Shown: piece by piece, positions 16,989 through 25,347 of the stretch | How positions within the stretch are numbered: the first letter of the stretch is position 1 | Layout: every line of letters begins with the position of its first letter | Assembly (NCBI GenBank): GCA_028281445.1 | Contig: JANQJW010000011.1 | Location: 1 to 64,000 of the forward strand | Length of the DNA stretch: 64,000 nucleotides | Origin: Planctomycetota bacterium | GTDB taxonomy: Bacteria; Planctomycetota; PLA2; JAEUHO01 | Direction: 5' to 3' | The notes under the pieces: model-generated | Told to the model about the DNA's origin: nothing | What the model saw: the letters and a program-made list of their open reading frames with translations, nothing else | The model's database searches: none | Translations under genes and position numbers: made by a program

Positions 16989-18487
16989 CGCAAGCAGACC
17001 GTTACCACGGACCGCGCGGGCACGCCGATGGTTGCCCCGAGCTTCCCGCGCTGCATCGGCTTCAGGCTCTCGCCCGCCAGCGCCGACGTCACGTAGGTTT
17101 GGAGCGTCTTCGAGCCGACCTTCGCCCCCTTGATCATGGGGCGGACGTTGAGGGGCTTCTTCCCGCTGTTCACATACACCACGACCACCCGCCCGCTCTT
17201 CTCATCGTGATACGCCGTCGCCACGAGGTTGGCGTAGTCCTGGAGGCCATCGCCCGAGATCTCGACGCGCACCATGCCCGGGCGCACGAAGCGGCTGTAG
17301 TTGCCGAGCGCCCAGAACGTCTTGGAGGGAAGGACGGTGGGCTCGTCGCCTTCCTTCTTCCAGTCGGTGTAGAGCAGGCCGTCCTTGTAGTCGTGCGGCG
17401 AGAGCGCGAGCCACCAGCTCCAGCCCGAGACGCCTACGGCCATCAGGTCCCCGTGCAGGACGCGCGCGACGTGAAGCGCCGTGTCGATGCCGAGATCCCG
17501 TCCCCACTGCATCACGCAGTACTCGGTCTGGAACACGCGCCAGCCGGGGTAGGCGTCGATCTTCTCTCGAAGCGCGGCGCGGTGCTTCCAGAAGACGTCG
17601 CCCCCGTCGCTCCAGTAGCTGTGAAAGCCGAGCGTCTTGCCCAGGTAGGGCGCGAGCTCGGGGTCGCCCGCGAACGCGTCGACGTAGCCCCCGAACGCCG
17701 TCCCGTAGCGCCCCGAGACCTTCGCGTTTCCTGCCGTCATGTCGGGAATCGAGCCCGACTCCGCCACGTGCACCTGCGTCCGGAGCTTGCGTCGCTGAAG
17801 CTCCCTACCCAGGAGCCGGGCGACGCGCTTCATGTCCTCGTTCGACCAGCGCGAGCCTTCGTGCGAGCCCCCGTTCCAGTCCCACTGGGGCTCGTTGAAG
17901 GGGCTGATCCAGTCGAAGACGACCCGCTCCTCTTCCCGGTACCCGCGCGCGAACTGCTCGACGATGTCGGCCAGGTACGTCGCGTAGTCGGCCTCCATCC
18001 CGGCCTTCAGGTTCGTCGTATGGCGGCCGCCGTCCGCGTTGACGAAGCCGTTCCGCGTCATGCGCGGCGTGGGCGAGAGCGAGAACGCATGGAAGCGCGT
18101 AACGCCCCTGGCCTTGGCGGCCCGGAGCATCCAGCGCTCCGTCTTCATCCGAGACCAGTCGTAGCGCCCCTTGGCCGTCTCGAAGGACTCGGTCGTCCGG
18201 AGCGGATCCTCGATCCGTTCCGGCTGAAGCCCCGCCCCCAGGTTGAACCGCCAGAGCGAGAGCCCGATGCCCTTCTCTTTGGAGAAGAGTAGATCCGCGA
18301 CCTGCTCGCGCGCGGCCTCAGGCCAGTTCCGGAGGATCTTGGTCGTCCAGCAGTCCGAGGCCCCGAAGTGGTCGATCACCTGGTGGCGCTTGGTGAGGTC
18401 GATGAGGTGGGGGGAACGGGCGTCGCCTGCCAAAGCGAGCCGCGAAACCAGCAGCGCCATCAAGACGACGATCAGCGCGCATCGCAT
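16985..18487 (-). CDS. Secreted glycoside hydrolase family 30 enzyme
   Basis: 500 residues with a signal peptide (LIVVLMALLVSRLALAG). The (beta/alpha)8 barrel carries the GH30 signature SPFNEPQWDW, giving acid/base Glu199, and FQTEYC giving nucleophile Glu322. The C-terminal 100 residues form the beta-sandwich typical of the family. The SPFNEPQWDW...GS(H/Q)EG pattern is like GH30 endo-beta-1,6-galactanases. Likely cleaves a beta-1,6 or related polysaccharide outside the cell. It shares CTAG stops with the gene on the opposite strand. Confidence 0.88.
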   Translation of the reverse strand: MRCALIVVLMALLVSRLALAGDARSPHLIDLTKRHQVIDHFGASDCWTTKILRNWPEAAREQVADLLFSKEKGIGLSLWRFNLGAGLQPERIEDPLRTTESFETAKGRYDWSRMKTERWMLRAAKARGVTRFHAFSLSPTPRMTRNGFVNADGGRHTTNLKAGMEADYATYLADIVEQFARGYREEERVVFDWISPFNEPQWDWNGGSHEGSRWSNEDMKRVARLLGRELQRRKLRTQVHVAESGSIPDMTAGNAKVSGRYGTAFGGYVDAFAGDPELAPYLGKTLGFHSYWSDGGDVFWKHRAALREKIDAYPGWRVFQTEYCVMQWGRDLGIDTALHVARVLHGDLMAVGVSGWSWWLALSPHDYKDGLLYTDWKKEGDEPTVLPSKTFWALGNYSRFVRPGMVRVEISGDGLQDYANLVATAYHDEKSGRVVVVYVNSGKKPLNVRPMIKGAKVGSKTLQTYVTSALAGESLKPMQRGKLGATIGVPARSVVTVCLR

Positions 18488-18557
18488 CCATGAGAGGCTA
18501 GCTCGGGCCAGAGTCCGGTGGCTAGTCTCGAAGCAGGAGGCATGGCAGGATGTTGGT

Positions 18558-19307
18558 ATGGCTGGGGATGAGATGAAGGAAGAGAAGGCGTACTGTAGGG
18601 AGTGCGCAGGTGAGCGCCGACACGACGTGCTCTTCAGCCACGAGATAGAGCATGACTACAATCCAGAGGACTTCGCCTTCTTCGAGGACACCTGGGCGAT
18701 GCTCTCGTGCCGAGGCTGTGACACGGTGGCCGTGCGACGCCGCCTAGCTACTGATCACCACTACAACTTCAACGCCGAGGAACTTGAACCAGACATCAGC
18801 ATCTACCCGCCCGCCCCTCCGGACCACGCGATATCCGTACCCGACTACGACTTACCCCCACGGCTCCGCCGACTGCACCGCGAAGTCATCGATGCCTTCA
18901 ACGAGGAAATCGTGACTCTGTGTGCCGCTGGGCTGAGGGGGCTGATCGAAGGTGCATGTCTTGAGAAGGGAGTCAAGAAGGGGCCCGTGCCGCTCTTCGA
19001 CGATGCAGGGAACCCCAAGGTCGACGCCTCGGGGAAGCAGGAGACGAAGATCAAGAAGAACCTGGAGGGGAAGATTGCAGGGCTCGTTGTGGCTGGAGTC
19101 CTTGGTTCTGAGGGTGCAGCACATCTGCATGAGCTACGTTTCCTCGGAAACGAAGCCGTGCATGAGCTTGCTGCCCCGAGCCTTCAGGAGTTGAAGTTGG
19201 CTATCGACATCATCCATCCAGTGCTGGACGCTGTCTTTGGACAACACACGCGAGTAGAGAGCCTGAAGGCGCTAAAGGCTATCAGGAAGAAGAAGACCAA
19301 GCCCTAG
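18558..19307 (+). CDS. DUF4145-type protein with zinc-ribbon-like N-terminus
   Basis: 249 residues. Two CxxC pairs (CREC near residue 13, CRGC near 52) suggest a zinc ribbon. The C-terminal half matches the DUF4145 pattern: AAGLRGLIEGACLEKGV, then KIAGLVVAGVLG, and RFLGNEAVHELAAPS near the end. DUF4145 proteins are frequently found next to restriction-modification genes. The ATG at 18558 is used; a second ATG lies five codons on. First gene of the + strand block of the defence island. Confidence 0.75.
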   Translation: MAGDEMKEEKAYCRECAGERRHDVLFSHEIEHDYNPEDFAFFEDTWAMLSCRGCDTVAVRRRLATDHHYNFNAEELEPDISIYPPAPPDHAISVPDYDLPPRLRRLHREVIDAFNEEIVTLCAAGLRGLIEGACLEKGVKKGPVPLFDDAGNPKVDASGKQETKIKKNLEGKIAGLVVAGVLGSEGAAHLHELRFLGNEAVHELAAPSLQELKLAIDIIHPVLDAVFGQHTRVESLKALKAIRKKKTKP

Positions 19308-19499
19308 GGGGGGGGCTCTACGTGACGGTGCGTCCGCGCTGTCCCTCATCTCCCCTTCTTCAGCATGAGTTCGGTGTCGTGTCTGAGTGGCGTGTACTTC
19401 TGCGCGGTCAGCCGTTCAGAGTCGCGAGGCGCCAAGTCAACACAGAACACTGATCGATCGCCTACTCGCCTGAAGCTCGACGTTTCTTTGGAGGTCTGA

Positions 19500-20741
19500 A
19501 TGACTTGGGCCGAAAGGGAGAGAAGGACCGCGACTCTCGTTCGTGCGTGCTGGAACGCAGTACTGCGCACCGGGACTGGCATCGAGCCACAGGCCGTCAC
19601 GGGGTTGATCCGATTGTGCTGGATTACAGTGATTCGCGGCAAGGGGCTCAATGCCGAGACGAGCCCTATCGCGACGACCTGGCGCGCTCTGGACGAGATC
19701 TTCGGAACTCAGGTTGAGGCTGCCGCACCGCATTGGGATGACGAGGTAGCGCTACGCGACGCTGGCGTTCCCAAGCGGATCGTGGCCCTTGCCGCCGCTC
19801 CGACGGGGATCATCAACTTCCGTCGGTCGATGCGTGCTGCGGCGATGGACTGGGTTGCGGCCAACCGAGCGCAACTTGTAGAGCTCTTTCGAGCAGCCTC
19901 GGAGCTAACGCGAGCCGAAGATGCGGATAGGCTGAGCCTGGCTCGCAGGGTAGAGGGGCTTCCCAGTATTCCGCTGGCCCGTGGCACCGGTGATCCAGCG
20001 AACATCGTCACGCCAGTTCTGAGCTGCCTCGATCCCGCGAACCGCTTCCCTATCGTGGGCGGCGGGAATGCCGACGCACGTAGGCAACTTGGCCTGCGCG
20101 GTGCCGCACTGCACGAGGTAGTTGCAGCACTGCTTGCGTTGATTCCCTGGAGGCAGCATGGCATCAAAGACTCGCGCGATCTAGACGTGCGACTGTTCCA
20201 GGCGAACATCCGAGAGGAGGAGTGGCTCACGACTGCGAAGTTCAGAATTGAGCGCGCCGAAAGCGCCAGAAACAGGCGAGTCCGACCGACTCTCTCTCTC
20301 CTCTCTGATGAGAAGCTCGAGGTACAGACCAAGGCGCAGCGACTCCGATACAGGCAAACTCACAACGCCATCACGAATGAGGTCCTTGCGCGACTTGGTG
20401 ATAGAGCTCATCGACCGCATCCCGATGAACCCAAGTTCGATGTGCTTGTAGACCCTCTGTCGTCGCGGGAGCCATTCCTTCTGATCGAAGTGAAGCCAGA
20501 CCTAGAGCACGCTCCTTCCCTCAGAATGGCGATCGGTCAGCTGCTGAGCTACCAGTACCAGCTAAAGGGGAAGGTGTCCGGCCGGCTCAGGCTGGCCGCC
20601 ATGGCAGCGCGAGAGCCAAGTCGGGCCGTGATCGACTTCCTTGGGTCGATCAACATCGACGCGCTGTGGCTGGAAAGAACCGGCGATGTCTGGGTCGGCG
20701 GAACAGATGCAGCCGTGAAGGTCCTAACCGGAGCAGGCTAA
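19500..20741 (+). CDS. Putative PD-(D/E)XK nuclease-domain protein
   Basis: 413 residues. The N-terminal 280 residues are mostly helical and not recognised. The C-terminal part has the order of a PD-(D/E)XK core: THNAITNEVL (Glu294), KFDVLVD (Asp314), FLLIEVKPD (Glu330, Lys332) and a helix IGQLLSYQ with the expected Gln347. Start fixed by GGAGG at 19490-19494. It lies between a DUF4145 gene and an HNH nuclease gene. Probably a nuclease of a defence system, but it has no adjacent ATPase or methyltransferase on its own strand. Confidence 0.65.
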   Translation: MTWAERERRTATLVRACWNAVLRTGTGIEPQAVTGLIRLCWITVIRGKGLNAETSPIATTWRALDEIFGTQVEAAAPHWDDEVALRDAGVPKRIVALAAAPTGIINFRRSMRAAAMDWVAANRAQLVELFRAASELTRAEDADRLSLARRVEGLPSIPLARGTGDPANIVTPVLSCLDPANRFPIVGGGNADARRQLGLRGAALHEVVAALLALIPWRQHGIKDSRDLDVRLFQANIREEEWLTTAKFRIERAESARNRRVRPTLSLLSDEKLEVQTKAQRLRYRQTHNAITNEVLARLGDRAHRPHPDEPKFDVLVDPLSSREPFLLIEVKPDLEHAPSLRMAIGQLLSYQYQLKGKVSGRLRLAAMAAREPSRAVIDFLGSINIDALWLERTGDVWVGGTDAAVKVLTGAG

Positions 20742-20787
20742 GGCGAGCCCAAGTGCCTACTATTGTGCCGAGACCGGAGCGATCCGC

Positions 20788-21639
20788 GTGAACATCAGCG
20801 ACTTCTATCGAGAGACACTTGGTGCCAACCTTCGCAACGAGCGTTGGTCATGGGGTGCGTACGACCCGGTGACGAGTCGGCTATTCCTGCGCGTGTGGGA
20901 GGATCACGTGCAGCGGGTCGAGGGAGCGGAGCGAGTGCTGGTCGACAAGAAGTGGCCCGAGAGCAGCTCGCACGGGGCCAATGAGCGCCGCCGCCACCTC
21001 GATCTCATGGAGTCAGGAGCGGAGGCCTACGGCATCGTCTGTACCGCAGCGGATACGTCGACGAGAGCGCGTCGCATAGCGACCTTCGACGATGCTCACC
21101 TCCTGCGACTCGGCTCCCTTTCGGTCGAAGGCGCTGACACGTACGCCCGCATCGTGGGGCGGGCGCCCGTCGCCGACCTGCGGCGGCCACCCACGGGTGA
21201 GTCCACCCTCACCGCGGATCTGCTCGCGCTGGCAAGGCGGAAGGGAGAGCCAACGACCAAGGAGGCCCTCGTGTCCGCTCGCGTTGGTCAGGGAGCGTTC
21301 AGGAAGGCCGTGTTGGCTACCTGGGACGATCGCTGCGCCGTGACCGGCGCGCGTACCCTCGACGCTATTCGCGCATCGCACATCAAGCCGTGGCGCGCCT
21401 CCACGGACAAAGAATGTCTCGATCCTCAGAATGGCCTGCCGTTCGTCGCGAGTCTCGACGCCCTGTTCGACGCGGGGCTGATCTCCTTCGATCAGGCAGG
21501 GGGCATGCTGATTTCGTCTCTCCTTGACGACGAAGAACGCTCGCTCTTTGGCTTGCACGGACTGGCGCTGCGTAGGCCGCCGACGCTCGAGATGGCGGCG
21601 TACCTGGCGTACCATCGCGACTCTGTCTTTCGGAAGTGA
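20788..21639 (+). CDS. HNH endonuclease (restriction-endonuclease-like)
   Basis: 283 residues. Residues 165-235 form an HNH_2-type nuclease: GAFRKAVLATWDDRCAVTG, ASHIKPWRAS (His198), QNGLPF (Asn215) and SLDALFDAGLISF. The N-terminal 130 residues form a separate recognition-type domain often seen with this HNH in restriction-like proteins (NERWSWGAYDPVTSRLFLRV). The start is GTG 20788. Four bases separate its stop from the glycosylase gene. Confidence 0.82.
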   Translation: MNISDFYRETLGANLRNERWSWGAYDPVTSRLFLRVWEDHVQRVEGAERVLVDKKWPESSSHGANERRRHLDLMESGAEAYGIVCTAADTSTRARRIATFDDAHLLRLGSLSVEGADTYARIVGRAPVADLRRPPTGESTLTADLLALARRKGEPTTKEALVSARVGQGAFRKAVLATWDDRCAVTGARTLDAIRASHIKPWRASTDKECLDPQNGLPFVASLDALFDAGLISFDQAGGMLISSLLDDEERSLFGLHGLALRRPPTLEMAAYLAYHRDSVFRK

Positions 21640-21643
21640 CCTA

Positions 21644-22324
21644 GTGGCACGTCGGGTCGCCAACTCCACGCCGCCGACGCCTGCCATCGCACGAAGGGTT
21701 GCGGCCGCGCTAGCCGAGTGGTTCGAACGCGAGGGGCGGCGGTTCCCTTGGCGGGCGCGTTCGTTCCCCGCGTGGCGACTTCTTGTCTCAGAGATCCTGT
21801 TGCAGAAGACGCGCGCGCCGAGCGTGGCCGCGTTCTTGCCCGGCTTCTTCAGCACGTACCCGACGCTCGCTCGACTGGCGGCAGCGCGCCCCAAGAGCCT
21901 TGAGCGGGCCTTTGCTTCGCTCGGACTCCAGCGCAAGCGCGCGCAGCAAGTATCCGGACTGACGCGCGCGCTGAGAGCGCGCGGCGGATCCGTGCCACGA
22001 ACGCGCGCGGGACTCGAGGAACTGCCCGGCGTCGGACCGTACGTCTCGGCCGCGTACCTTTCGACGCGGTTCGGCGAGCCCGTGCCTATGGTCGACGCAA
22101 ACTTCGCGCGCATCGTCGAGCGCGCCTTTGGTCCGCGCCACAAGGCGGACCTGCGCAGCGACCCGTTCGTGCCGGACGTGGCGACGCGCATCGTGAGCGC
22201 GGCTGAAGACCCTCGCGTCGTCAACTGGGCCGTCATGGACCTCGGCGCGCTCGTGTGCGTTCCTCGCGCGCCGAAGTGCGCGGACTGTCCGATCCGCCGC
22301 TACTGCCTGACCGGGCGGTCCTAG
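21644..22324 (+). CDS. HhH-GPD DNA glycosylase, Mig/T:G-mismatch type
   Basis: 226 residues from GTG 21644. Helix-hairpin-helix LPGVGPYVSAAYL with Tyr133, catalytic Asp151 in MVDANFARIVERAFG, and a 4Fe-4S cluster formed by Cys205, 212, 215 and 221 (C-x6-C-x2-C-x5-C). The MVDANF segment, the SEILLQKT segment and the lack of a MutY NUDIX-like C-terminal domain all fit the plasmid Mig.MthI T:G mismatch glycosylase better than MutY or endonuclease III. Such enzymes repair thymine produced by deamination of 5-methylcytosine. It ends head-on, sharing CTAG, with a cytosine-5 methyltransferase, which supports that role. Confidence 0.8.
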   Translation: MARRVANSTPPTPAIARRVAAALAEWFEREGRRFPWRARSFPAWRLLVSEILLQKTRAPSVAAFLPGFFSTYPTLARLAAARPKSLERAFASLGLQRKRAQQVSGLTRALRARGGSVPRTRAGLEELPGVGPYVSAAYLSTRFGEPVPMVDANFARIVERAFGPRHKADLRSDPFVPDVATRIVSAAEDPRVVNWAVMDLGALVCVPRAPKCADCPIRRYCLTGRS

Positions 22325-24291
22325 CCCGAGCCGGCGGTGGCCTTCGCCTCGAATTGGATCACGCCGCGCGCGGTCTCGACCGCGATGTCACCCGACAGAT
22401 CGAGCCGCGAGAGGAGCGTGTGGGTCGGCGTCAGTCGAACGGCAACAACGGCCAGAGAGGCCTCTCGTTGCTTCATGCTCTGCGCGATCTGCGACTTGCG
22501 CGGCGCGCTGCCGTGCCCCAGCACGACCGCGATGCCGCGCTCGTCGTCTTTGCCTCGCGCCCGGTAGTGGAAGGCGGGTGCCTTCTTGGTACCAGGATCT
22601 TCTTCCCAGCTAAGCCGGCTGCGAGAGCTGCCGAAGAGTAGCTTGCGCGCCGCGGCGTGCTCCAGCAACTCGCTGGCGCTGGTTGCTTCGGGTGCGCTCA
22701 CCTCGATCGCCGAGTGAACCTCTCCGCTCGTGGCGGAGATCGTGTCCTTGGCGTGAATTGCGTCGGGCGCGGTGCTGGGCACGAAGCGGCCTCCCGTCTT
22801 CGTCCTCACGATCGAGAAGCCGCGCGCCAGGGGAGCGGCCAGGATCTGCTCTACGCCGCGAGAGCGCGCTAGATCTGCGAGGAACTGATCGGGACTCACG
22901 CGCGGCATCCTTGCGCCCGACTTGGCGATCGCCCGCTCGATGTCTTTCGTCGTGAAGGCAGCGCGGCTCAGCCTCTGCTTCTTGGCGTCGAAGCGCTTCG
23001 AGAACAAGTGCTCCACGACCTTCGGGAACTCGGCGAGCTGGGTGATGCGCCGGTGCGACTTGGGACGGTCGTCGGGCAGCGTGATCTCTCCATCGAGCCG
23101 AACCGCCTTGGGGCGGCGCTTCCATCGCTCGACGTCCAGCGCTTCGGCGACCTTGTAGCCCACGGCCCGTGCTACGGGCGGGCACACGGCGTTGCCGATC
23201 TGGCGGTAGGCGTGATACCGGGCCGGGAAGAAGGTGAACCAGTCCGGAAAGCCGTGGAGGCGCGCGGCCTCGCGCGCCGTGATGACGCGGGGGCGCTCCG
23301 GGTGGATCGGGCGAGGCGCGGTGTGAGATCCTCGGTCCGAGGTGGTGCCCGCGCGCAGCGTCGGCGCGACGCCTTCGGGCGAGAGCCTGGGCAGCTTGTG
23401 TCCGGGGACCATCGATCCGGGCGGCGTGGCCTCGTACAGCTTCTCGGTCGCCGGCCGGTGGTTCACGCGCAGGCAGCCCGAGCAGATCGTCCGGTCCCAG
23501 ATCCGGGGGTAGGCGGCGTCGGACGGATCCTCCTCGAGGCCTCGCGCGATGCGGGCGTAGTGCAGCCCCGCCCGCGGCTTGGCGTCGTAGGCGGCGCGAT
23601 CTTGCTTGAGGAACTTCGAGTCGCCGTCCACGACGGGGAGCCCGGCGAGCGCTCGACCGACGGTGGGGCGCTCGGGCTGACCCTCGACGGGACCGCTGGG
23701 ATGTTCGAGCGTGCCGCGCTCGTCCGCGCGGAGTCCCATGAGGAACAGGCGCCGTCGGTTCTGGGGAACGCCGAAGTCGCGGGCGTCCAGAATCCGGGCT
23801 GGCGTCACGGAGTACCCCGCCTCTTCGAGCGAAGACACGACCCGGTCGAAGATCGAGCGCGTCTTGCCGGACTGCATGCCCGGCACGTTCTCCATGACGA
23901 AGGCGCGCGGCTGGAGCTCGCTCACGATCCGCGCGAACTCGTCCACCAGCGTGTTGCGCGGGTCGCCTTCGTCGCGGCGGCCCATGTGGCTGAACCCCTG
24001 GCAGGGTGGGCCGCCGATCACGAGATCGACCTCGCCCTCGATCTCGCCGGCCTCCCTGATCTCGTCCCCGGCCACGTCGACGACGCTCTTGAGCAGCGTC
24101 ACGCCGTAGGGGAAGTTGAACTCGTGGGTCGCCGCGTGCCAAGCGTCGAACTCGACCGCGACGCGCACGTCGAAGCCCGCCTGCTCGAAGCCGAGCGACA
24201 TGCCGCCGGCGCCGGAGAAGAGGTCGACCAGCACTGGGCGCTGCCGCGGGTACAGGACGTGGGTCGATTGGGGGCGTTGACGAGGGGACAT
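22321..24291 (-). CDS. DNA (cytosine-5) methyltransferase with long C-terminal extension
   Basis: 656 residues. Motif I VDLFSGAGGMSLGFEQAG, motif IV GGPPCQGFS with catalytic Cys97, motif VI MENVPG, motif VIII QNRRRLFLMG and motif X QIGNAVCPP are all present in canonical order. The target-recognition region lies at about 190-340 and contains a CSGC pair. Residues 391-656 follow motif X and match nothing I know; normal enzymes of this type end there. The ATG at 24291 is preferred because GAGG lies seven bases upstream. Co-directional with the candidate endonuclease gene 82 bases upstream, so together they read as a type II R-M system. Confidence 0.9.
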   Translation of the reverse strand: MSPRQRPQSTHVLYPRQRPVLVDLFSGAGGMSLGFEQAGFDVRVAVEFDAWHAATHEFNFPYGVTLLKSVVDVAGDEIREAGEIEGEVDLVIGGPPCQGFSHMGRRDEGDPRNTLVDEFARIVSELQPRAFVMENVPGMQSGKTRSIFDRVVSSLEEAGYSVTPARILDARDFGVPQNRRRLFLMGLRADERGTLEHPSGPVEGQPERPTVGRALAGLPVVDGDSKFLKQDRAAYDAKPRAGLHYARIARGLEEDPSDAAYPRIWDRTICSGCLRVNHRPATEKLYEATPPGSMVPGHKLPRLSPEGVAPTLRAGTTSDRGSHTAPRPIHPERPRVITAREAARLHGFPDWFTFFPARYHAYRQIGNAVCPPVARAVGYKVAEALDVERWKRRPKAVRLDGEITLPDDRPKSHRRITQLAEFPKVVEHLFSKRFDAKKQRLSRAAFTTKDIERAIAKSGARMPRVSPDQFLADLARSRGVEQILAAPLARGFSIVRTKTGGRFVPSTAPDAIHAKDTISATSGEVHSAIEVSAPEATSASELLEHAAARKLLFGSSRSRLSWEEDPGTKKAPAFHYRARGKDDERGIAVVLGHGSAPRKSQIAQSMKQREASLAVVAVRLTPTHTLLSRLDLSGDIAVETARGVIQFEAKATAGSG

Positions 24292-24373
24292 ACCCATACC
24301 TCGGAGGCTAGCGGCCAAGTCGGATTCTAGAGACGCCCACCCCCGCTCGGCGGCCTTCCAGCCGACGCCGGCC

Positions 24374-25225
24374 TTACTTGATGCCCTCGACCGGCGGAAA
24401 GAACTCGTAGAGCGCGTTTTGTGCGATCGTCAGGGTCTTCAGCGTGCCGCCACGGCTGCGCGGGACGCGGTCGAACTCCACGAACTGGACCCGTGAGTTC
24501 CCAACGACCTTGATCGCCGTCGGGATTACCTCCGGTTGATCGATGGCGGGGAGCGAAAAGACAGCGCGAGCCTGCTGCACGATCTGGTCTACGAGGATGT
24601 CGTCCGCCTTTCCCTTGGCTTCGCACGTGATGATCGCTTCGCTGCCGCCCGTGAGGGTCCCTAGATACAGCGAGTCCACCTCTGTCTTGGCAAGCTTGAT
24701 GTTCATCTGCAGGTGGTCGATGTTGACCAAGTCGACTGCAGATCCGACGGCAAAGTGCGTCTCAAGCAGTCGTAGGCGGACGGCCACCTGAGTGAGCCAA
24801 GGTTCGTCTCGGCGCCCGAGCCGTCGCGTGGCAAGAGGAAGGCTCAAGCTCTGGATCAAGTGAGGAGAACCTGAGGGAACCGGGATGGCAGTGCCTGGTG
24901 CCGCCTGCGTCTGGCCAGGAGCCAGCGGGATAAACTCGAAGCATCGCCCCTTTCCGGTGACCTGCTTCATCGTGAAGCCCTTCTTGAGTATCGATGTGGG
25001 CCAGTTTCGATTGAATGAAGCCCGCTTGCGGATGAAGTCCTTGACGAAGTTCGACGGATTCCCAGCGCCCTTGTGGTCCGTTCCGTGTCGTTTGTTGTAC
25101 GCGCGGATGTGATCTCCGACCTCATCCCGCATCACGACGGTACGCTTCAAGACCTTCTTCTTGTCGTCCCATAGTGCTTCGAAGATCTTCTCGAAGACCT
25201 CCGTCTTGTAGCTACCTCTTGCCAT
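24374..25225 (-). CDS. Candidate type II restriction endonuclease (PD-(D/E)XK)
   Basis: 283 residues, not recognised by overall sequence. Residues 183-205 have the pattern D184-x17-E202-A-K204 (EVDSLYLG ... IITCEAKG), as in PD-(D/E)XK nucleases, followed by a helix (DQIVQQARAVF). The first 100 residues are basic and may bind DNA (KRHGTDHKGAGNPSNFVKDF). Its place directly upstream of the cytosine-5 methyltransferase on the same strand makes it the obvious endonuclease partner. The nuclease call is inferred from motif and context. Confidence 0.6.
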   Translation of the reverse strand: MARGSYKTEVFEKIFEALWDDKKKVLKRTVVMRDEVGDHIRAYNKRHGTDHKGAGNPSNFVKDFIRKRASFNRNWPTSILKKGFTMKQVTGKGRCFEFIPLAPGQTQAAPGTAIPVPSGSPHLIQSLSLPLATRRLGRRDEPWLTQVAVRLRLLETHFAVGSAVDLVNIDHLQMNIKLAKTEVDSLYLGTLTGGSEAIITCEAKGKADDILVDQIVQQARAVFSLPAIDQPEVIPTAIKVVGNSRVQFVEFDRVPRSRGGTLKTLTIAQNALYEFFPPVEGIK

Positions 25226-25244
25226 GGCGCGTTTGTGTGACCTC

Positions 25245-25272
25245 CGCTGTCGCAGCGAGTCCTTCGGGACTC
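25245..25272 (-). terminator. Two adjoining short hairpins upstream of the endonuclease gene
   Basis: CGCTG/CAGCG with a three-base loop (25245-25257) abuts GAGTCC/GGACTC with a four-base loop (25257-25272). They lie in the 122-base gap between the kinase stop and the endonuclease start on the minus strand. They may terminate the kinase transcript or attenuate endonuclease expression. No T-run follows. Confidence 0.4.
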
Positions 25273-25347
25273 ATTCCCCGCGTCGCGTAGCCGACTTGGT
25301 GGATTCGGCACTCGCAAATTCTCCGGAACTTGTGTCCGGGATGTTCG

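Noticed and set aside
19346..19499. Minus-strand frame (RRVGDRSVFCVDLAPRDSER)
   Set aside because: Some natural-looking composition but it runs antisense into the next gene and has no ribosome-binding site; probably chance or a very old relic.
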